Positions 18,255 through 28,742 of a DNA stretch of 64,000 bases are shown here, one piece after another. Where the stretch lies: contig NZ_CP042910.1 of the NCBI RefSeq assembly GCF_008298035.1, positions 1,632,001 to 1,696,000 on the forward strand. Direction: 5' to 3'. A program made the position numbers and the translations under genes. This DNA comes from Gimesia maris (GTDB lineage: Bacteria > Planctomycetota > Planctomycetia > Planctomycetales > Planctomycetaceae). Each line of letters begins with the position of its first letter. Position 1 is the stretch's first letter. The notes below the pieces were generated by a model. The model had not been told where the DNA came from and did not search any database. It was given only the letters and a program-made list of their open reading frames with translations.

Positions 18255-19589
18255 ATGAGGCAAACGATCTTGTCTGGAGTCATGTTACTCCTTGCTACAA
18301 TCGCTCTGGAGACCAGGGCCGCAGAGCAGGCTGAAAATACTCCTGAGAGTCTGGCCCGGGAATTCGTCACACAACTGGCTCAGGGGGACTACAGAGAGGC
18401 TGTCAGCAGCTTTGACAGCAAGATGAGTCATCACCTGCCTGAAGACAAGCTGCAAAAGCTCTGGGAAGGGATTTCTGGTCAGTGGGGAGAACTTCAGGAA
18501 ATTCAGAGTATCCGGCTGCAGAAAGTTCCGCAGTATCAGATTACTCTCGTAACCTGTCGCTTCGAAAAGGGGCTATTGGATGTGAAGGTCGTCTTCGCTG
18601 CAAACCAGCAGATCGCTGGTTTGTTTTTTCTGCCTGCAGGCCGCTATCAAAGCCCCTCTTATGTCAAGCCGAACCGGTTTAAAGAGACCGAAGTTACCAT
18701 CGGGACCGGGCTCTGGTCGCTACCAGGGACGCTGTCAGTACCGGTAATGGGTAAGAAGGTGCCCGCGGTTGTGCTGGTGCATGGTTCCGGCCCACAGGAT
18801 CGCAATGAAACGACTGGTCCAAATCAGCCCTTTCGTGATCTGGCAGAAGGGCTCGCGTCACAGGGAATCGCTGTTCTGCGCTATGAGAAACGCACAAAGC
18901 ATCATCGATTGAAGATGGTGCTCCTGTCGGAAAGTCTGACCGTCAGGGAAGAAACGATTGATGATGCGGTGGCAGCGGTTCAGTTTCTCCAGTCGCAGGC
19001 GCAGATTGACAGAACCCGGGTTTTTGTTCTGGGGCATAGTCTGGGGGGCTACCTTCTTCCCCAGCTGGGAGCAGAAGCGCAGGGGATTGCCGGGTTGATC
19101 AGTCTGGCGGGCTCCGCACGACCCCTGGAGGAGATCGTACTGGAACAGGTGAAGTATCTTTCCGCGCTCAACGGCGAGGCTGCCGCGGAAAGCCAGCAGA
19201 AGCTTCAAGAACTGGAAAAACAGGTTGCGATGGTCAAATCTCTGGAGCTGAAGCCCGAAACACCCGCCGGGCAACTTCCTCTGGGAATCCCCGCCAGCTA
19301 CTGGCTGGCCTTGAGAGGCTATGATGCCGCAGAGCGTGCCAGAACGCTCCAGGTGCCTCTCCTGATCCTGCAGGGGCAGCGGGATTATCAGGTGACGATG
19401 GATGACTTCGCCAGGTGGAAGCAGGCTTTAAGGAACCGGAAGGATGTCAGGTTCATTTCCTACCCGAAGCTGAACCACCTCTTCATGGCAGGCGAGGGGC
19501 CGGGGACTCCTGCGGAGTACATGATTCCCGGAAATGTGGCTGAGGAGGTGGTACGGGATATTGCGGCCTGGATTGACGATCAGAAGTAG
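18255..19589 (+). CDS. Secreted alpha/beta hydrolase with N-terminal DUF3887-like domain
   Basis: A 444-residue exported protein. A signal peptide (about residues 1-22) is followed by a small NTF2-like/DUF3887 domain (about 30-125; LAREFVTQLAQGDYREAV is typical) and an alpha/beta-hydrolase domain. The nucleophile elbow is GHSLGG (S262), with an oxyanion segment LVHGSGPQDRNET, a later aspartate in GQRDYQV and a histidine in KLNHLFM. The substrate is unknown, but this two-domain type includes esterases and peptidase-like hydrolases. The ATG at 18255 starts the signal peptide cleanly; an upstream in-frame ATG at 18234 would add seven polar residues. Confidence 0.85.
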   Translation: MRQTILSGVMLLLATIALETRAAEQAENTPESLAREFVTQLAQGDYREAVSSFDSKMSHHLPEDKLQKLWEGISGQWGELQEIQSIRLQKVPQYQITLVTCRFEKGLLDVKVVFAANQQIAGLFFLPAGRYQSPSYVKPNRFKETEVTIGTGLWSLPGTLSVPVMGKKVPAVVLVHGSGPQDRNETTGPNQPFRDLAEGLASQGIAVLRYEKRTKHHRLKMVLLSESLTVREETIDDAVAAVQFLQSQAQIDRTRVFVLGHSLGGYLLPQLGAEAQGIAGLISLAGSARPLEEIVLEQVKYLSALNGEAAAESQQKLQELEKQVAMVKSLELKPETPAGQLPLGIPASYWLALRGYDAAERARTLQVPLLILQGQRDYQVTMDDFARWKQALRNRKDVRFISYPKLNHLFMAGEGPGTPAEYMIPGNVAEEVVRDIAAWIDDQK

Positions 19590-19971
19590 TTGATGGATCA
19601 ACTTATCAAGGCAGACAGTTCAACCGGATTGTGCTTGGTTTCAGGCTATGGTTCGTAAGGATCATTTACCGGGATGCGTTTCTGCAGGTGTTCGCACACT
19701 TTTTGTGCATTTGTTTGGGGATCAGCAAAAAAACGACGCATGCTCAAGCTTGATTTTCGGGCCTCTCTATTTACAGCGGATTAAGATTCGGTTCAAAGTT
19801 GAATTGACTAAGTGTTGTGTGTTGAAACAGATACGATAATCGCGTATCACAGTCAGCGTATCGCGATTGCTGTTTTTTTTGAACAGTTTTCTTTTCGGCA
19901 CATGATTCGCGAATGTCCTGAAACCAGTACAAAACAAAGCCGACACACTTTTTTTAAGTTGGATGATTGCA
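19590..19971. other. Intergenic region with a possible weak terminator
   Basis: A 382-bp stretch without a supported gene. At 19838-19844 and 19862-19868 the arms AATCGCG/CGCGATT flank a 17-nt centre and are followed by GCTG and eight T, which could be a weak terminator. The direct repeat GCGTATC occurs twice nearby. Confidence 0.4.
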
Positions 19972-20313
19972 ATGTCTTTGCAAATTTTACAAAAGCCAGA
20001 GCGTACCGTTGCAGAAGAAACAATCACAGCAGAAGCTCTTATGGAGCGTGCGAAAAGTACACCTCCCCGGGAAGTTGCCCCGCGGTTCACCGCAGCCTGG
20101 GATAGCTGTCCTGCCCCTGCGAGGCTGGAGTCTGAGATTCAGTCTGGTACTCATCACCAGGTTCAGAATGTCAAAGTTCGCTGTGATCACGCAGGAATTA
20201 CGGTGTATGGCGTCAGCTCCAGTTACTACCTGAAGCAGCTGGTGACACAGACCGTGCAGACATTTGCACCATCGATTCCTTTAATGAATCGTGTGCTGGT
20301 TCAGGCTAAATAA
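19972..20313 (+). CDS. BON-like domain small protein
   Basis: A 113-residue protein whose second half (about residues 55-113) fits the BON fold: a beta strand VKVRCDHAGITVYGVSSS, a helix YLKQLVTQTVQTFAP and a last strand MNRVLVQAK. BON domains bind phospholipid or other envelope ligands and are often paired in periplasmic proteins; here only one copy is seen and there is no signal peptide. The N-terminal half is polar and unassigned. Start choice between 19963 and 19972 is uncertain. It converges on greA, sharing the terminator at 20455-20490. Confidence 0.6.
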   Translation: MSLQILQKPERTVAEETITAEALMERAKSTPPREVAPRFTAAWDSCPAPARLESEIQSGTHHQVQNVKVRCDHAGITVYGVSSSYYLKQLVTQTVQTFAPSIPLMNRVLVQAK

Positions 20314-20454
20314 CCTGTTGCCGGTTGAGAACAGCATCTGCGAGGCACGTGGGCCTCTGGTTGTGGGAAACTGAGATGCTCTCAATCTGTGATTGAAATC
20401 AGCCCGGGAAGTCTGATGACTCTTTTTCTGCTGTCTGGAACGAAACGATATATA

Positions 20455-20498
20455 AAAAAGCGGCGTGAGAAATATCTCATGCCGCTTTTTATTTTTTT
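20455..20498. terminator. Bidirectional terminator between BON gene and greA
   Basis: A 16-bp stem (20455-20470 with 20475-20490, one G-T pair, loop AATA) with T-runs on the plus strand and, reading the other way, on the minus strand. It serves two convergent genes. Confidence 0.92.
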
Positions 20499-20513
20499 GG
20501 TCCTGGAATAATA

Positions 20514-20990
20514 TCAGTCTTCAATTTGAATCACTTCAAATTTCAGTGTTCCGGAAGGGACTTCGACTTCGACTTTATCTCCCACTTTCTTGTTGAGCAG
20601 ACCTTCTGCAAGCGGACTTGAAGTGAGAATCTTCATGACTTCACCCAGGTAATCTTCTTCGCCAGGTCCTACGAACTCGTATTTCTCATCCAGTCCATCA
20701 TCCAGATTTTTTACGGTCACGATTGAGCCAAAGGTAACGACGCCTTTCGGCATTGTCGACTTGTCTGCGATGTAGCAGTTGGCCAGTTTGGATTTCAGCT
20801 GGTTGATTTTCGCCTGTGTCATCCCCTGTGCTTCACGTTGGGCATGGTATTCGGTATTTTCTTTCAAATCACCTTCCGCGCGGGCATCTGCGATTTTTTC
20901 CGCGATTTCAGGCATGACGTCGCTTTCCAGATGACGAATTTCTTCGCGCAGCTTATCATAACCTTCTTGTGTGATTGGATGACGGTCCAT
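20514..20990 (-). CDS. greA: Transcription elongation factor GreA
   Basis: Stimulates transcript cleavage by backtracked RNA polymerase. The 158-residue length is standard. The N-terminal coiled-coil carries [18 protein letters not shown] and the tip region with acidic residues ([15 protein letters not shown], around 38-52), where the catalytic Asp and Glu lie. The C-terminal FKBP-like domain includes [14 protein letters not shown]. It is a single gene on the minus strand, ended by the shared terminator. Confidence 0.95.
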   Translation of the reverse strand: MDRHPITQEGYDKLREEIRHLESDVMPEIAEKIADARAEGDLKENTEYHAQREAQGMTQAKINQLKSKLANCYIADKSTMPKGVVTFGSIVTVKNLDDGLDEKYEFVGPGEEDYLGEVMKILTSSPLAEGLLNKKVGDKVEVEVPSGTLKFEVIQIED

Positions 20991-21123
20991 CTTTTTGGCT
21001 CCCGATTCGTGCTAACTTCAGTTTTCAGATTCATTATATAGCAAAAACGGGCGACGCGGAGTGCCACCCGTTTTTACAAAGACTTGTTATGCAGGCATTA
21101 TAACAGAAAACGTGCCTGCAATG

Positions 21124-22281
21124 CTATGCTATTTCAACCCATTGCCTGTCTTTGGCACTTTGCAGCACCGCGTCACAGACCTTCTGTGTTTCCAGTGCCG
21201 CACGGAAGTCGGGCTGGGTTGGTTTACCAGTATCGAGTCCCTGGAAAAAGTCTGCCAGGGCATTGGTAAAGGTGTGTTCGTATCCGATGGTACAACCGGG
21301 AACCCACCAGTGATCCATGTAAGGATGCTCGAAGTTGGTGACATGAATCCGTCGCCAGCCGGTCACATGGTCTTCGACTTTCTCACCGGTCGTAGGATTG
21401 GCATATTCAAAATACTGCAGGATCTGCGGATCTTCCAGATCGAAGAAGACCGAACCGTCTTCGCCGTTCAGTTCGAACGTGTTGAAGTTTTTGCGTCCGC
21501 GGGCATAACGGGAGCTTTCGAAGGTTCCCATTGAGCCATTGGCGAAACGGGCCAGGAACATGCAGGCATCGTCGATTTCGACTTTCGTCTTTTCGCCGGT
21601 TTCCTGGTGAACGCGTTCTTTGATGAAGGTTTCCGTGGCAGCGGAGACCGAAGTGATCGGCCCGTTAAGCCAGATGGCCGAGTCGATCGAATGAGCCAGC
21701 AGGTCGCCTGTAACGCCACTCCCGGCGACTTTCGCATCCAGACGCCAGAGTGTGGCACCCCCCTGGGGAACGTCTTCGGCGATCGTCCAGTCCTGCAGAT
21801 AAGCGGCCCGGTAATGGAAAGGGCGGCCGATACGTTTTTCGTCGACCAGCTGTTTCGCCAGCGTAATTGCAGGGACACGGCGGTAGTTGAACCAGACCAT
21901 GTTCGCGACGCCTGCTTTTTCGATAGCGTCTGTCATCGCGACTGCTTCGGCGGTGTTCATGGCCAGCGGTTTTTCGCAGAGCACCATTTTACCGGCTTCG
22001 GCAGCTGCAATGGCGATATCGTGATGGGAATTGTTGGGGGTGGTGATGTCGATCAGGTCGATATCGTCCCGCTCAATCAGCTTACGCCAGTCGGTTTCGT
22101 AGGACTCCCAGCCCCAGTTGTCAGCGAAGTCTTTGATTTTGTCTTCACTGCGGGCACAGCAGGCCTGCAGAACAGGCGTGTGTTCGATGTCAAAGAATTT
22201 ACCGACTTGTCTATAAGCATTGGAGTGGGTACGTCCCATGAATCCGTAGCCGATCAGGCCGACGCGTACGGGTTTGCTCAT
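21124..22281 (-). CDS. Gfo/Idh/MocA family oxidoreductase
   Basis: NAD(P)-dependent sugar or inositol dehydrogenase-type protein of 385 residues. The N-terminal Rossmann fold carries [16 protein letters not shown] (about residues 8-23), and EKPLAMN (about 98-104) is the conserved lysine-proline motif of the family. The C-terminal domain is the typical substrate half. No signal peptide or Tat motif is present, so it works in the cytoplasm. It is the third gene of a minus-strand cluster with a sugar-isomerase-like TIM barrel (58 bp upstream) and a ManA-like cupin, suggesting catabolism of an unidentified sugar or polyol. Confidence 0.88.
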   Translation of the reverse strand: MSKPVRVGLIGYGFMGRTHSNAYRQVGKFFDIEHTPVLQACCARSEDKIKDFADNWGWESYETDWRKLIERDDIDLIDITTPNNSHHDIAIAAAEAGKMVLCEKPLAMNTAEAVAMTDAIEKAGVANMVWFNYRRVPAITLAKQLVDEKRIGRPFHYRAAYLQDWTIAEDVPQGGATLWRLDAKVAGSGVTGDLLAHSIDSAIWLNGPITSVSAATETFIKERVHQETGEKTKVEIDDACMFLARFANGSMGTFESSRYARGRKNFNTFELNGEDGSVFFDLEDPQILQYFEYANPTTGEKVEDHVTGWRRIHVTNFEHPYMDHWWVPGCTIGYEHTFTNALADFFQGLDTGKPTQPDFRAALETQKVCDAVLQSAKDRQWVEIA

Positions 22282-22339
22282 TGGTGTGACTCCTTCAATA
22301 TGAAAATTCAGGTTGAGATTGAAATAAAATTAAGCAGGA

Positions 22340-23392
22340 TCAGGACCAGCCGTGGGCTTTTCTGACATTAATCATGGCTTCCAGGATGTCATTCCAGGTT
22401 TGCGGACTCATCATGATCTCGTTGGAGAACATGCAGCCATCCCAGCAGATATGTTCGAATTTCTTCGTGGGATTACCGCTTTCATCTTTGAGCCAGTAAC
22501 CAGCCCGTTTGACGATATCGAGCTTGCCATTAGGGTCTTTAGGCAGGCAGTGGCGACCGGTTTTGTCGTGGGAACCGGTGCCGTGCACGGTGCCATCATT
22601 CTGGGCAACGTGGAAATCGATCGTCCAGGGGCGCAGGGCGTCGGTCAGGGTTTTGTAGGCCGCGTCGAAGGTCGCTTCATCACTCCAGTCGAAGTCCTCG
22701 GGGAGCAGGCGGTCTTCGGGGGCGTTATAACCCATCAGGTAGAGCAGGGTGTGTGACATGTCTGCCTGGAAACCCAGCGTGTCAGGGCGATCGACCATTT
22801 CCAGCAGTTGGACCATGCGTTTCCAGCTGTGCATGCCTCCCCAGCAGATTTCGCCTTCGGCAGCGAGGCGTTCGCCATGATCGGCGGCGATGTCGGCGGC
22901 CTGTTTGAAGGTTTCCGCGATTTTTGCCTGATTGCCTTCGGGATCGCCCACCCAGTCACTCACGCCGGCTGCAGAGTCGAGACGCACGACGCCGTAGGGA
23001 CGAACGCCCAGTTCGCGCAGTTTCCGGGCGATGGTGCAGCCTTTGAGGACCTGTTCAAGGAACTGGCCGCGTTCTTCGGCGCTTCCCATGGCAGAGCCAC
23101 CCCCTGTGGGAGGCCAGACGGGAGCCACGACCGAACCGATGACCAGGTTGCGACATTGAACTTTTTCGGCCAGTTGTTTCAAGTCGTCATCGGAGGAGTC
23201 GATACTGACGTGAGGATCAAACAGGAACAGGTCGGTCCCGTCAAATTTGATGCCGTCGACTTCCGCGGCAGCGGTTAAGTCGAGCATGGTATCCAGGTCG
23301 ATGGGAGGTTCGGAATCAGGGCCTTTTCCGACCACACCCGGCCAGGCTGCATTATGAAGTTTGGGTAAGGTGTTAGCTGCGTTATCACTCAT
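22340..23392 (-). CDS. Sugar phosphate isomerase/epimerase-like TIM barrel protein
   Basis: A 350-residue protein of the xylose isomerase-like TIM barrel (AP endonuclease 2) superfamily. Visible metal-site candidates include [23 protein letters not shown] and [18 protein letters not shown], which carry the glutamate, aspartate and histidine residues expected along the barrel. The ATG at 23392 has AAGGA at correct spacing; the ATG at 23407 does not. It lies between the cupin and dehydrogenase genes. A terminator-like hairpin sits just upstream, so it may have its own promoter or be expressed below the cupin gene. The substrate is unknown. Confidence 0.82.
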   Translation of the reverse strand: MSDNAANTLPKLHNAAWPGVVGKGPDSEPPIDLDTMLDLTAAAEVDGIKFDGTDLFLFDPHVSIDSSDDDLKQLAEKVQCRNLVIGSVVAPVWPPTGGGSAMGSAEERGQFLEQVLKGCTIARKLRELGVRPYGVVRLDSAAGVSDWVGDPEGNQAKIAETFKQAADIAADHGERLAAEGEICWGGMHSWKRMVQLLEMVDRPDTLGFQADMSHTLLYLMGYNAPEDRLLPEDFDWSDEATFDAAYKTLTDALRPWTIDFHVAQNDGTVHGTGSHDKTGRHCLPKDPNGKLDIVKRAGYWLKDESGNPTKKFEHICWDGCMFSNEIMMSPQTWNDILEAMINVRKAHGWS

Positions 23393-23436
23393 GAGACGGT
23401 CCTTCATGTTAGCAGGAGTTGAGAGATCAAAAAGAA

Positions 23437-23460
23437 AACTGCCCGAGAGTTCGGGCAGTT
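23437..23460 (-). terminator. Hairpin between cupin and TIM-barrel genes
   Basis: Stem AACTGCCCGA / TCGGGCAGTT with a 4-nt loop. On the minus strand it is followed by TTTTCTTTTT, so it should end or reduce transcripts leaving the cupin gene before the two downstream genes. Confidence 0.8.
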
Positions 23461-23479
23461 CCTGTGTGATGGGTCGGCT

Positions 23480-24703
<1,224 letters not shown>

Positions 24704-25214
24704 TCTTTCCTCTTCTTTATTCCGTGTTGAACTGGCACATGCTCGCTGGCAACCCTGATGACGACCTCACCGAAAGCATCATCTATTGTGAGGGACCGGA
24801 GCACAGGCAAATTGAATGGCTGTCGAAAACGACCTGAATCAATGATTTTATTGTGATGTTTCCACCCGTTTTTGAAAAGGAAACCGAATTGTTTTTGCCG
24901 CTTAATTTGAAAGAATCACAGTCAAAATCGGTGTGGGCGTTGACTTTGTTGATTCTAAACAATCATTATTAAATCTGCATGATGACCTGTTCTGCCAATG
25001 TCAGTCAGCTCAGCATGTGGCGCTGATTTGATTTTCCTCAATCTGCTGCTCTGCCAGTGATTACCTGGCAGAATCTGGATAAAGCGGGTGATCCTTTCTG
25101 GACAGTTACTTGTCGTCATCGTAATCAGGCTTAGAATGGACGTTTTGAAACTATAGTGGCAGACGTCGGTCAGTTGACGACTTCTGCAGAGAATTTTAGT
25201 CGGATCAGGAAATA
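24704..25214. other. Divergent intergenic region between cupin cluster and argC
   Basis: A 511-bp stretch holding the start regions of two divergent transcripts. A minus-strand frame at 24955-25221 overlaps the argC start and is not supported. The dyad at 25050-25072 is described separately. Confidence 0.45.
25050..25072. promoter_or_regulatory. 8-bp dyad upstream of argC
   Basis: TCTGCCAG (25050-25057) and CTGGCAGA (25065-25072) form a perfect inverted repeat with a 7-nt centre, about 145 bp before argC. It could be an operator or a leader hairpin; no T-run follows. Confidence 0.35.
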
Positions 25215-26228
25215 ATGACAAAAGTTGCCATCATGGGAGCCACCGGTTATGCGGCTCTGGAACTCATCAAGATTCTGCTGCGAAATCCAGACGTGGAAAT
25301 CGTGGCGTTGACATCTCGCTCAGAAGAATCGCCTCATATCAGCGAAATCCATCCCTGTCTGACCGGTCGCCTGGATCTGTGCTGCGAAGCATTGACGCCA
25401 GCCGAGATTGCCGAACGTTCTGACTTCGTATTCTGTGCACTCCCGCATGTGGCGAGTATGGAAGTCATTCCTGATCTGCTGGCAGAAGGTTGCCGGGTGG
25501 TGGATCTAAGTGCCGACTACCGGTTGAGTGATCCTGCCGTCTATGAAAAATGGTATCACCATGTGCATATCGATCCGACGCGGCTGGGAAGTACCGTGTA
25601 TGGTCTGCCCGAATTGTGGTCGGAAAAAATACCGGACGCCGACCTGATTGCCAACCCCGGCTGTTATACGAGTACGGCGATTCTGGGACTGGCGCCATTG
25701 ATGGCTGCCGGCCTGATAGAACCAACGGGCATTATCATTGACGCCAAAAGTGGTGTGAGCGGTGCCGGGCGGAACCCCAAGCTGGGAACCCTGTATCCGG
25801 AGTGCAATGAGAGTATCACCGCGTACGGCGTGGGAACCCATCGGCATACTCCCGAGATCGAAGAAGTACTGACGACCGTGGGGGGGGAAGAAGTAAAGGT
25901 AACCTTCACACCTCACCTGACGCCAATGAACCGGGGGATACTGGCGACCATGTATCCCCGCCTGACGAAAGCTGTCAGCCGCGAAGAACTGCTGGGCGTG
26001 TATCGAACTTTTTATGAAGGCAAGCCGTTCGTCCGAATTATTGATGCGATCCCGGCGACGAAGAATGTATCGGGAACCAATTACTGTGATATTTCGGTGC
26101 AATTTGCCGGCGATCAATTGATTGTGTTCTCCGCCACCGATAATTTGATCAAGGGGGCAGCCGGTGTTGCCGTCCAGAATTTCAATCTGATGGCGGGTTA
26201 TCCGGAAACCACGGGCCTGATCGTCTGA
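25215..26228 (+). CDS. argC: N-acetyl-gamma-glutamyl-phosphate reductase
   Basis: Third step of arginine biosynthesis: NADPH reduction of N-acetylglutamyl phosphate to the semialdehyde. The 337-residue length is normal. The Rossmann motif [11 protein letters not shown] is at residues 7-17; the catalytic cysteine is in NPGCYTST (C150) and a conserved histidine in [11 protein letters not shown]. It is followed after 25 bp by argJ, an operon of two consecutive arginine enzymes. No arg repressor gene is nearby. Confidence 0.95.
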   Translation: MTKVAIMGATGYAALELIKILLRNPDVEIVALTSRSEESPHISEIHPCLTGRLDLCCEALTPAEIAERSDFVFCALPHVASMEVIPDLLAEGCRVVDLSADYRLSDPAVYEKWYHHVHIDPTRLGSTVYGLPELWSEKIPDADLIANPGCYTSTAILGLAPLMAAGLIEPTGIIIDAKSGVSGAGRNPKLGTLYPECNESITAYGVGTHRHTPEIEEVLTTVGGEEVKVTFTPHLTPMNRGILATMYPRLTKAVSREELLGVYRTFYEGKPFVRIIDAIPATKNVSGTNYCDISVQFAGDQLIVFSATDNLIKGAAGVAVQNFNLMAGYPETTGLIV

Positions 26229-26253
26229 AACTATTTACCGCGAGGAGAGGCAG

Positions 26254-27453
26254 TTGACTGCTGACATGATTTTACCCCGGGGATTTCGTTCCGCCGGCCT
26301 GGCCTGTGGAATCAAAGAAAAAAAAACGACCTTTGATTTATCGCTGTTCGTCTCTGATGTGCCTTGCGCGGGAGCGGGAGTGTTTACGAAAAACCAGGTG
26401 TGTGGTGCCCCGGTGAAAGTATCCCGAGAACGGGTGCCCGGCGATTCGCTGCGGGCGGTTGTGATCAACTCGGGCAATGCGAATGCCTGTACCGGGGAGC
26501 GGGGAATTGAAGATGCCAAATGGATGACCGGACTGGTGGCTGGCGGGCTGGGTGTTGCTGCGGAAGATGTGCTGGTCTGTTCGACCGGAATCATCGGGCG
26601 ATTTTTGCCTCGCACGCCGCTGGAAGCGGGAATACCTGCAGCGATTGAACAACTGGGCGCGGATGCAGAATCATTTCTGAACGCAGCCCGGGGGATGATG
26701 ACGACCGATACGGTTCCCAAACAGTCGACGCGTGTTGTGAGTGTCGGCGGACAGGAAGTTCGGGTGAGTGGTGTCGCGAAAGGAGCCGCGATGATTGCTC
26801 CCAACATGGCGACCATGTTATCGGTGATCATGACGGACGCGCCCCTCGATGCGACCCAGACCGATCAGATGCTAAGGCACGCCGTTGATCGCAGTTTCAA
26901 CTGTGTTTCTGTTGAAGGCCATACGAGTACGAGTGATACGGTGATTTTACTGGCCAATGGCGCCTCGGAGGCCCATGAATTATCGGAAACAGAATTGACT
27001 CAGTTACAGACCGCGCTGGACGAAGTGGCGATGGAACTGGGGCAGGCTATCATTCGGGATGCGGAAGGGGCCGACCATTTCGTGACGATTGAAGTTTCCG
27101 GCGCTGCAGACCGCGCAGACGCAATGGAAATTGCCCGCACCATTGCCAATGATGCGCTGGTGAAAACAGCGATTGCCGGCTCTGATCCCAACTGGGGGCG
27201 GATTGTTTCTGCCTCCGGGCGGACCAGCGTGAAACTGACAGAGCGGGATATTGTACTGCATATCAACGGGGCGCTGATTTATGAAGACGGGAGACCTGCC
27301 GACTATAACGAACAGGCAATCTCGGATGGGATCAGGCAGAACCGGGATGTTCTGATTCAGGTTCGCCTGCCCTTTGGCGAGGAGCAGGTTGTGTTCTGGA
27401 CCAGCGATTTGACGCAGGAATATGTAAGGCTGAATTCGGAATACACGACGTAA
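26254..27453 (+). CDS. argJ: Bifunctional glutamate N-acetyltransferase/amino-acid acetyltransferase
   Basis: Transfers acetyl from N-acetylornithine to glutamate, giving the cyclic arginine pathway. The 399-residue precursor cleaves itself before a threonine; the site is visible in [15 protein letters not shown] (T187). The TTG at 26254 is chosen because GAGGAG lies at normal spacing; the ATG at 26266 is too far from it. The N-terminal [11 protein letters not shown] and C-terminal GSDPNWGRI motifs are family hallmarks. The stop is followed by a hairpin at 27482-27511. Confidence 0.94.
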   Translation: MTADMILPRGFRSAGLACGIKEKKTTFDLSLFVSDVPCAGAGVFTKNQVCGAPVKVSRERVPGDSLRAVVINSGNANACTGERGIEDAKWMTGLVAGGLGVAAEDVLVCSTGIIGRFLPRTPLEAGIPAAIEQLGADAESFLNAARGMMTTDTVPKQSTRVVSVGGQEVRVSGVAKGAAMIAPNMATMLSVIMTDAPLDATQTDQMLRHAVDRSFNCVSVEGHTSTSDTVILLANGASEAHELSETELTQLQTALDEVAMELGQAIIRDAEGADHFVTIEVSGAADRADAMEIARTIANDALVKTAIAGSDPNWGRIVSASGRTSVKLTERDIVLHINGALIYEDGRPADYNEQAISDGIRQNRDVLIQVRLPFGEEQVVFWTSDLTQEYVRLNSEYTT

Positions 27454-27481
27454 TCAAACAGGATGCATTCAAACAAAAAAA

Positions 27482-27511
27482 GAGCGGGAGTTTTATTTAA
27501 AACTCCCGCTC
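27482..27511. terminator. Convergent terminator between argJ and CCxxC protein gene
   Basis: A 13-bp stem GAGCGGGAGTTTT / AAAACTCCCGCTC with loop ATTT. The strong T-run is on the minus strand, so it fits best as the end of the gene at 27584; it may also stop argJ transcripts. Confidence 0.85.
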
Positions 27512-27583
27512 CCGATATACGCTCAGCATACTGGCCCGCAAATGGATGCTGAGGAAAAACTGATTCAGTCAACTGGAAAGAGA

Positions 27584-28021
27584 TTACTTTTCAGTGACTT
27601 TGAATCCTTTTTCGAAGGCTTTGTCGTTGAAGATCAGTTTGATCTGTGCATCGCCTTCTGCTTTGGCTGCTTTACTTTTGCAGTTTCCACAGCAGAATTT
27701 CACTTCTGTACCAGCAACTGTTACTGACTGAGCTGGGTTAACTGGTTTGCCGGCGAAGGGGCAGTTAACCTGCTTGGCCTGACCGGTTGCAACCAGTTGC
27801 ATGTTGGCTTTGGCAGCAAACTTCTTGGGGTTGGCTGTGAAAGCAGCTTTGCATTTGCCACAGCAGAGGCTGACGGTTCCGCCTTTGTAGTCAACTGTCT
27901 GAGCGGGGTTGGCAGGTTTGCCGGCGACGGGGCAAACTGCTTTACCTGCTTCAGCAGCAAAACTCTGACCAACAAATGCAGCGACTGCAACTAAAGCGGC
28001 GATAGATAATACTTGACGCAT
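27584..28021 (-). CDS. Exported protein with duplicated YHS/TRASH-like metal-binding motifs
   Basis: A 145-residue periplasmic protein: signal peptide (residues 1-22, ending SFA) and two tandem copies of a motif CPxAGKPxNPAQxV, about 12 residues, then CCGxCK (about residues 30-62 and 87-119). These cysteines resemble YHS/TRASH domains that bind heavy metals such as copper or zinc; the annotation is by motif only. It lies downstream of a Cys-rich exported protein on the same strand, which strengthens a metal-handling idea. It is ended by the hairpin at 27482-27511. Confidence 0.8.
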   Translation of the reverse strand: MRQVLSIAALVAVAAFVGQSFAAEAGKAVCPVAGKPANPAQTVDYKGGTVSLCCGKCKAAFTANPKKFAAKANMQLVATGQAKQVNCPFAGKPVNPAQSVTVAGTEVKFCCGNCKSKAAKAEGDAQIKLIFNDKAFEKGFKVTEK

Positions 28022-28206
28022 GGGTTTCTCCTCGAAAGTTTAAAAAATTGTCGTTGTTACAAAATAGTACAGCACATAGACGAAAGCAGGTTCCGTTCCG
28101 GTTTTCCGCTGCAGAATTCAGATTCGGCAGGGAAGCGCGCAAGAGTAAGACTAGAGTGTCTACTGCTTGAGAACGGAGCGGGCCAATCCGGTTTTGTATT
28201 AAAAAA

Positions 28207-28659
28207 CTAGATTAACCAGAGGCAGAAGTGCGCGCAAAACTCCCCTGAAGAGTAAGAAATTTCAGGGGGACGCCGCTCAAAATTGCGTGAGACGGCGGGG
28301 CGGACAGGGTGAGTGAGCTGAGCAGTCAGGTCGATTGATTCGAACTGACTGCGTAACTGCTGCTCTAACTCGACGGTTTTTACAGAGACGGTTGCAGCGG
28401 TCTGCGAAAACGTCTGCTGGCAGTGGCAATTCGGTTTCTGACATTGAGTCTGCTTGTGATTCGACTCAGGCTGTTTTTTCGTAATGGGGGAAGTCCGGCA
28501 GCAGCAGGATTTCGTCGGGACCTCCGTATCAGAGGCTGATTTGCTGCAACAGCAGCCTTTGCCCTGGCTGGTCTGCTGCTGGCTGCATTCGCAACCCGAA
28601 ACCGGGGCGGCTGGTAAAACCAGGCAAGCAATCAGAATCAGAACTAAGAAACGGTACAT
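28207..28659 (-). CDS. Exported cysteine-rich protein
   Basis: A 150-residue protein, unrecognised as a family. A signal peptide (about residues 1-21) is followed by dense cysteines: CEC, CCC, CCC, a further single C and CHC, within about 60 residues, then a polar segment and two more cysteines near the C-terminus. The arrangement suggests metal binding or a disulphide-rich envelope protein. The ATG at 28659 gives the clean signal; the frame extends to 28734 with basic, non-signal sequence. It sits between the giant PQQ/TPR gene and the CCxxC gene, all on the minus strand. Confidence 0.65.
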   Translation of the reverse strand: MYRFLVLILIACLVLPAAPVSGCECSQQQTSQGKGCCCSKSASDTEVPTKSCCCRTSPITKKQPESNHKQTQCQKPNCHCQQTFSQTAATVSVKTVELEQQLRSQFESIDLTAQLTHPVRPAVSRNFERRPPEISYSSGEFCAHFCLWLI

Positions 28660-28742
28660 GGACGCTTTCTTCAGTTTGACAGAAAAACCATCGCGAAACG
28701 CCCTCATTGTATTTTTATGAGTCTTGTTTCGCAAGTCGTAAT

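Noticed and set aside
25506-26117. 203-codon frame antisense to argC
   Set aside because: Shadow of a well-supported gene.
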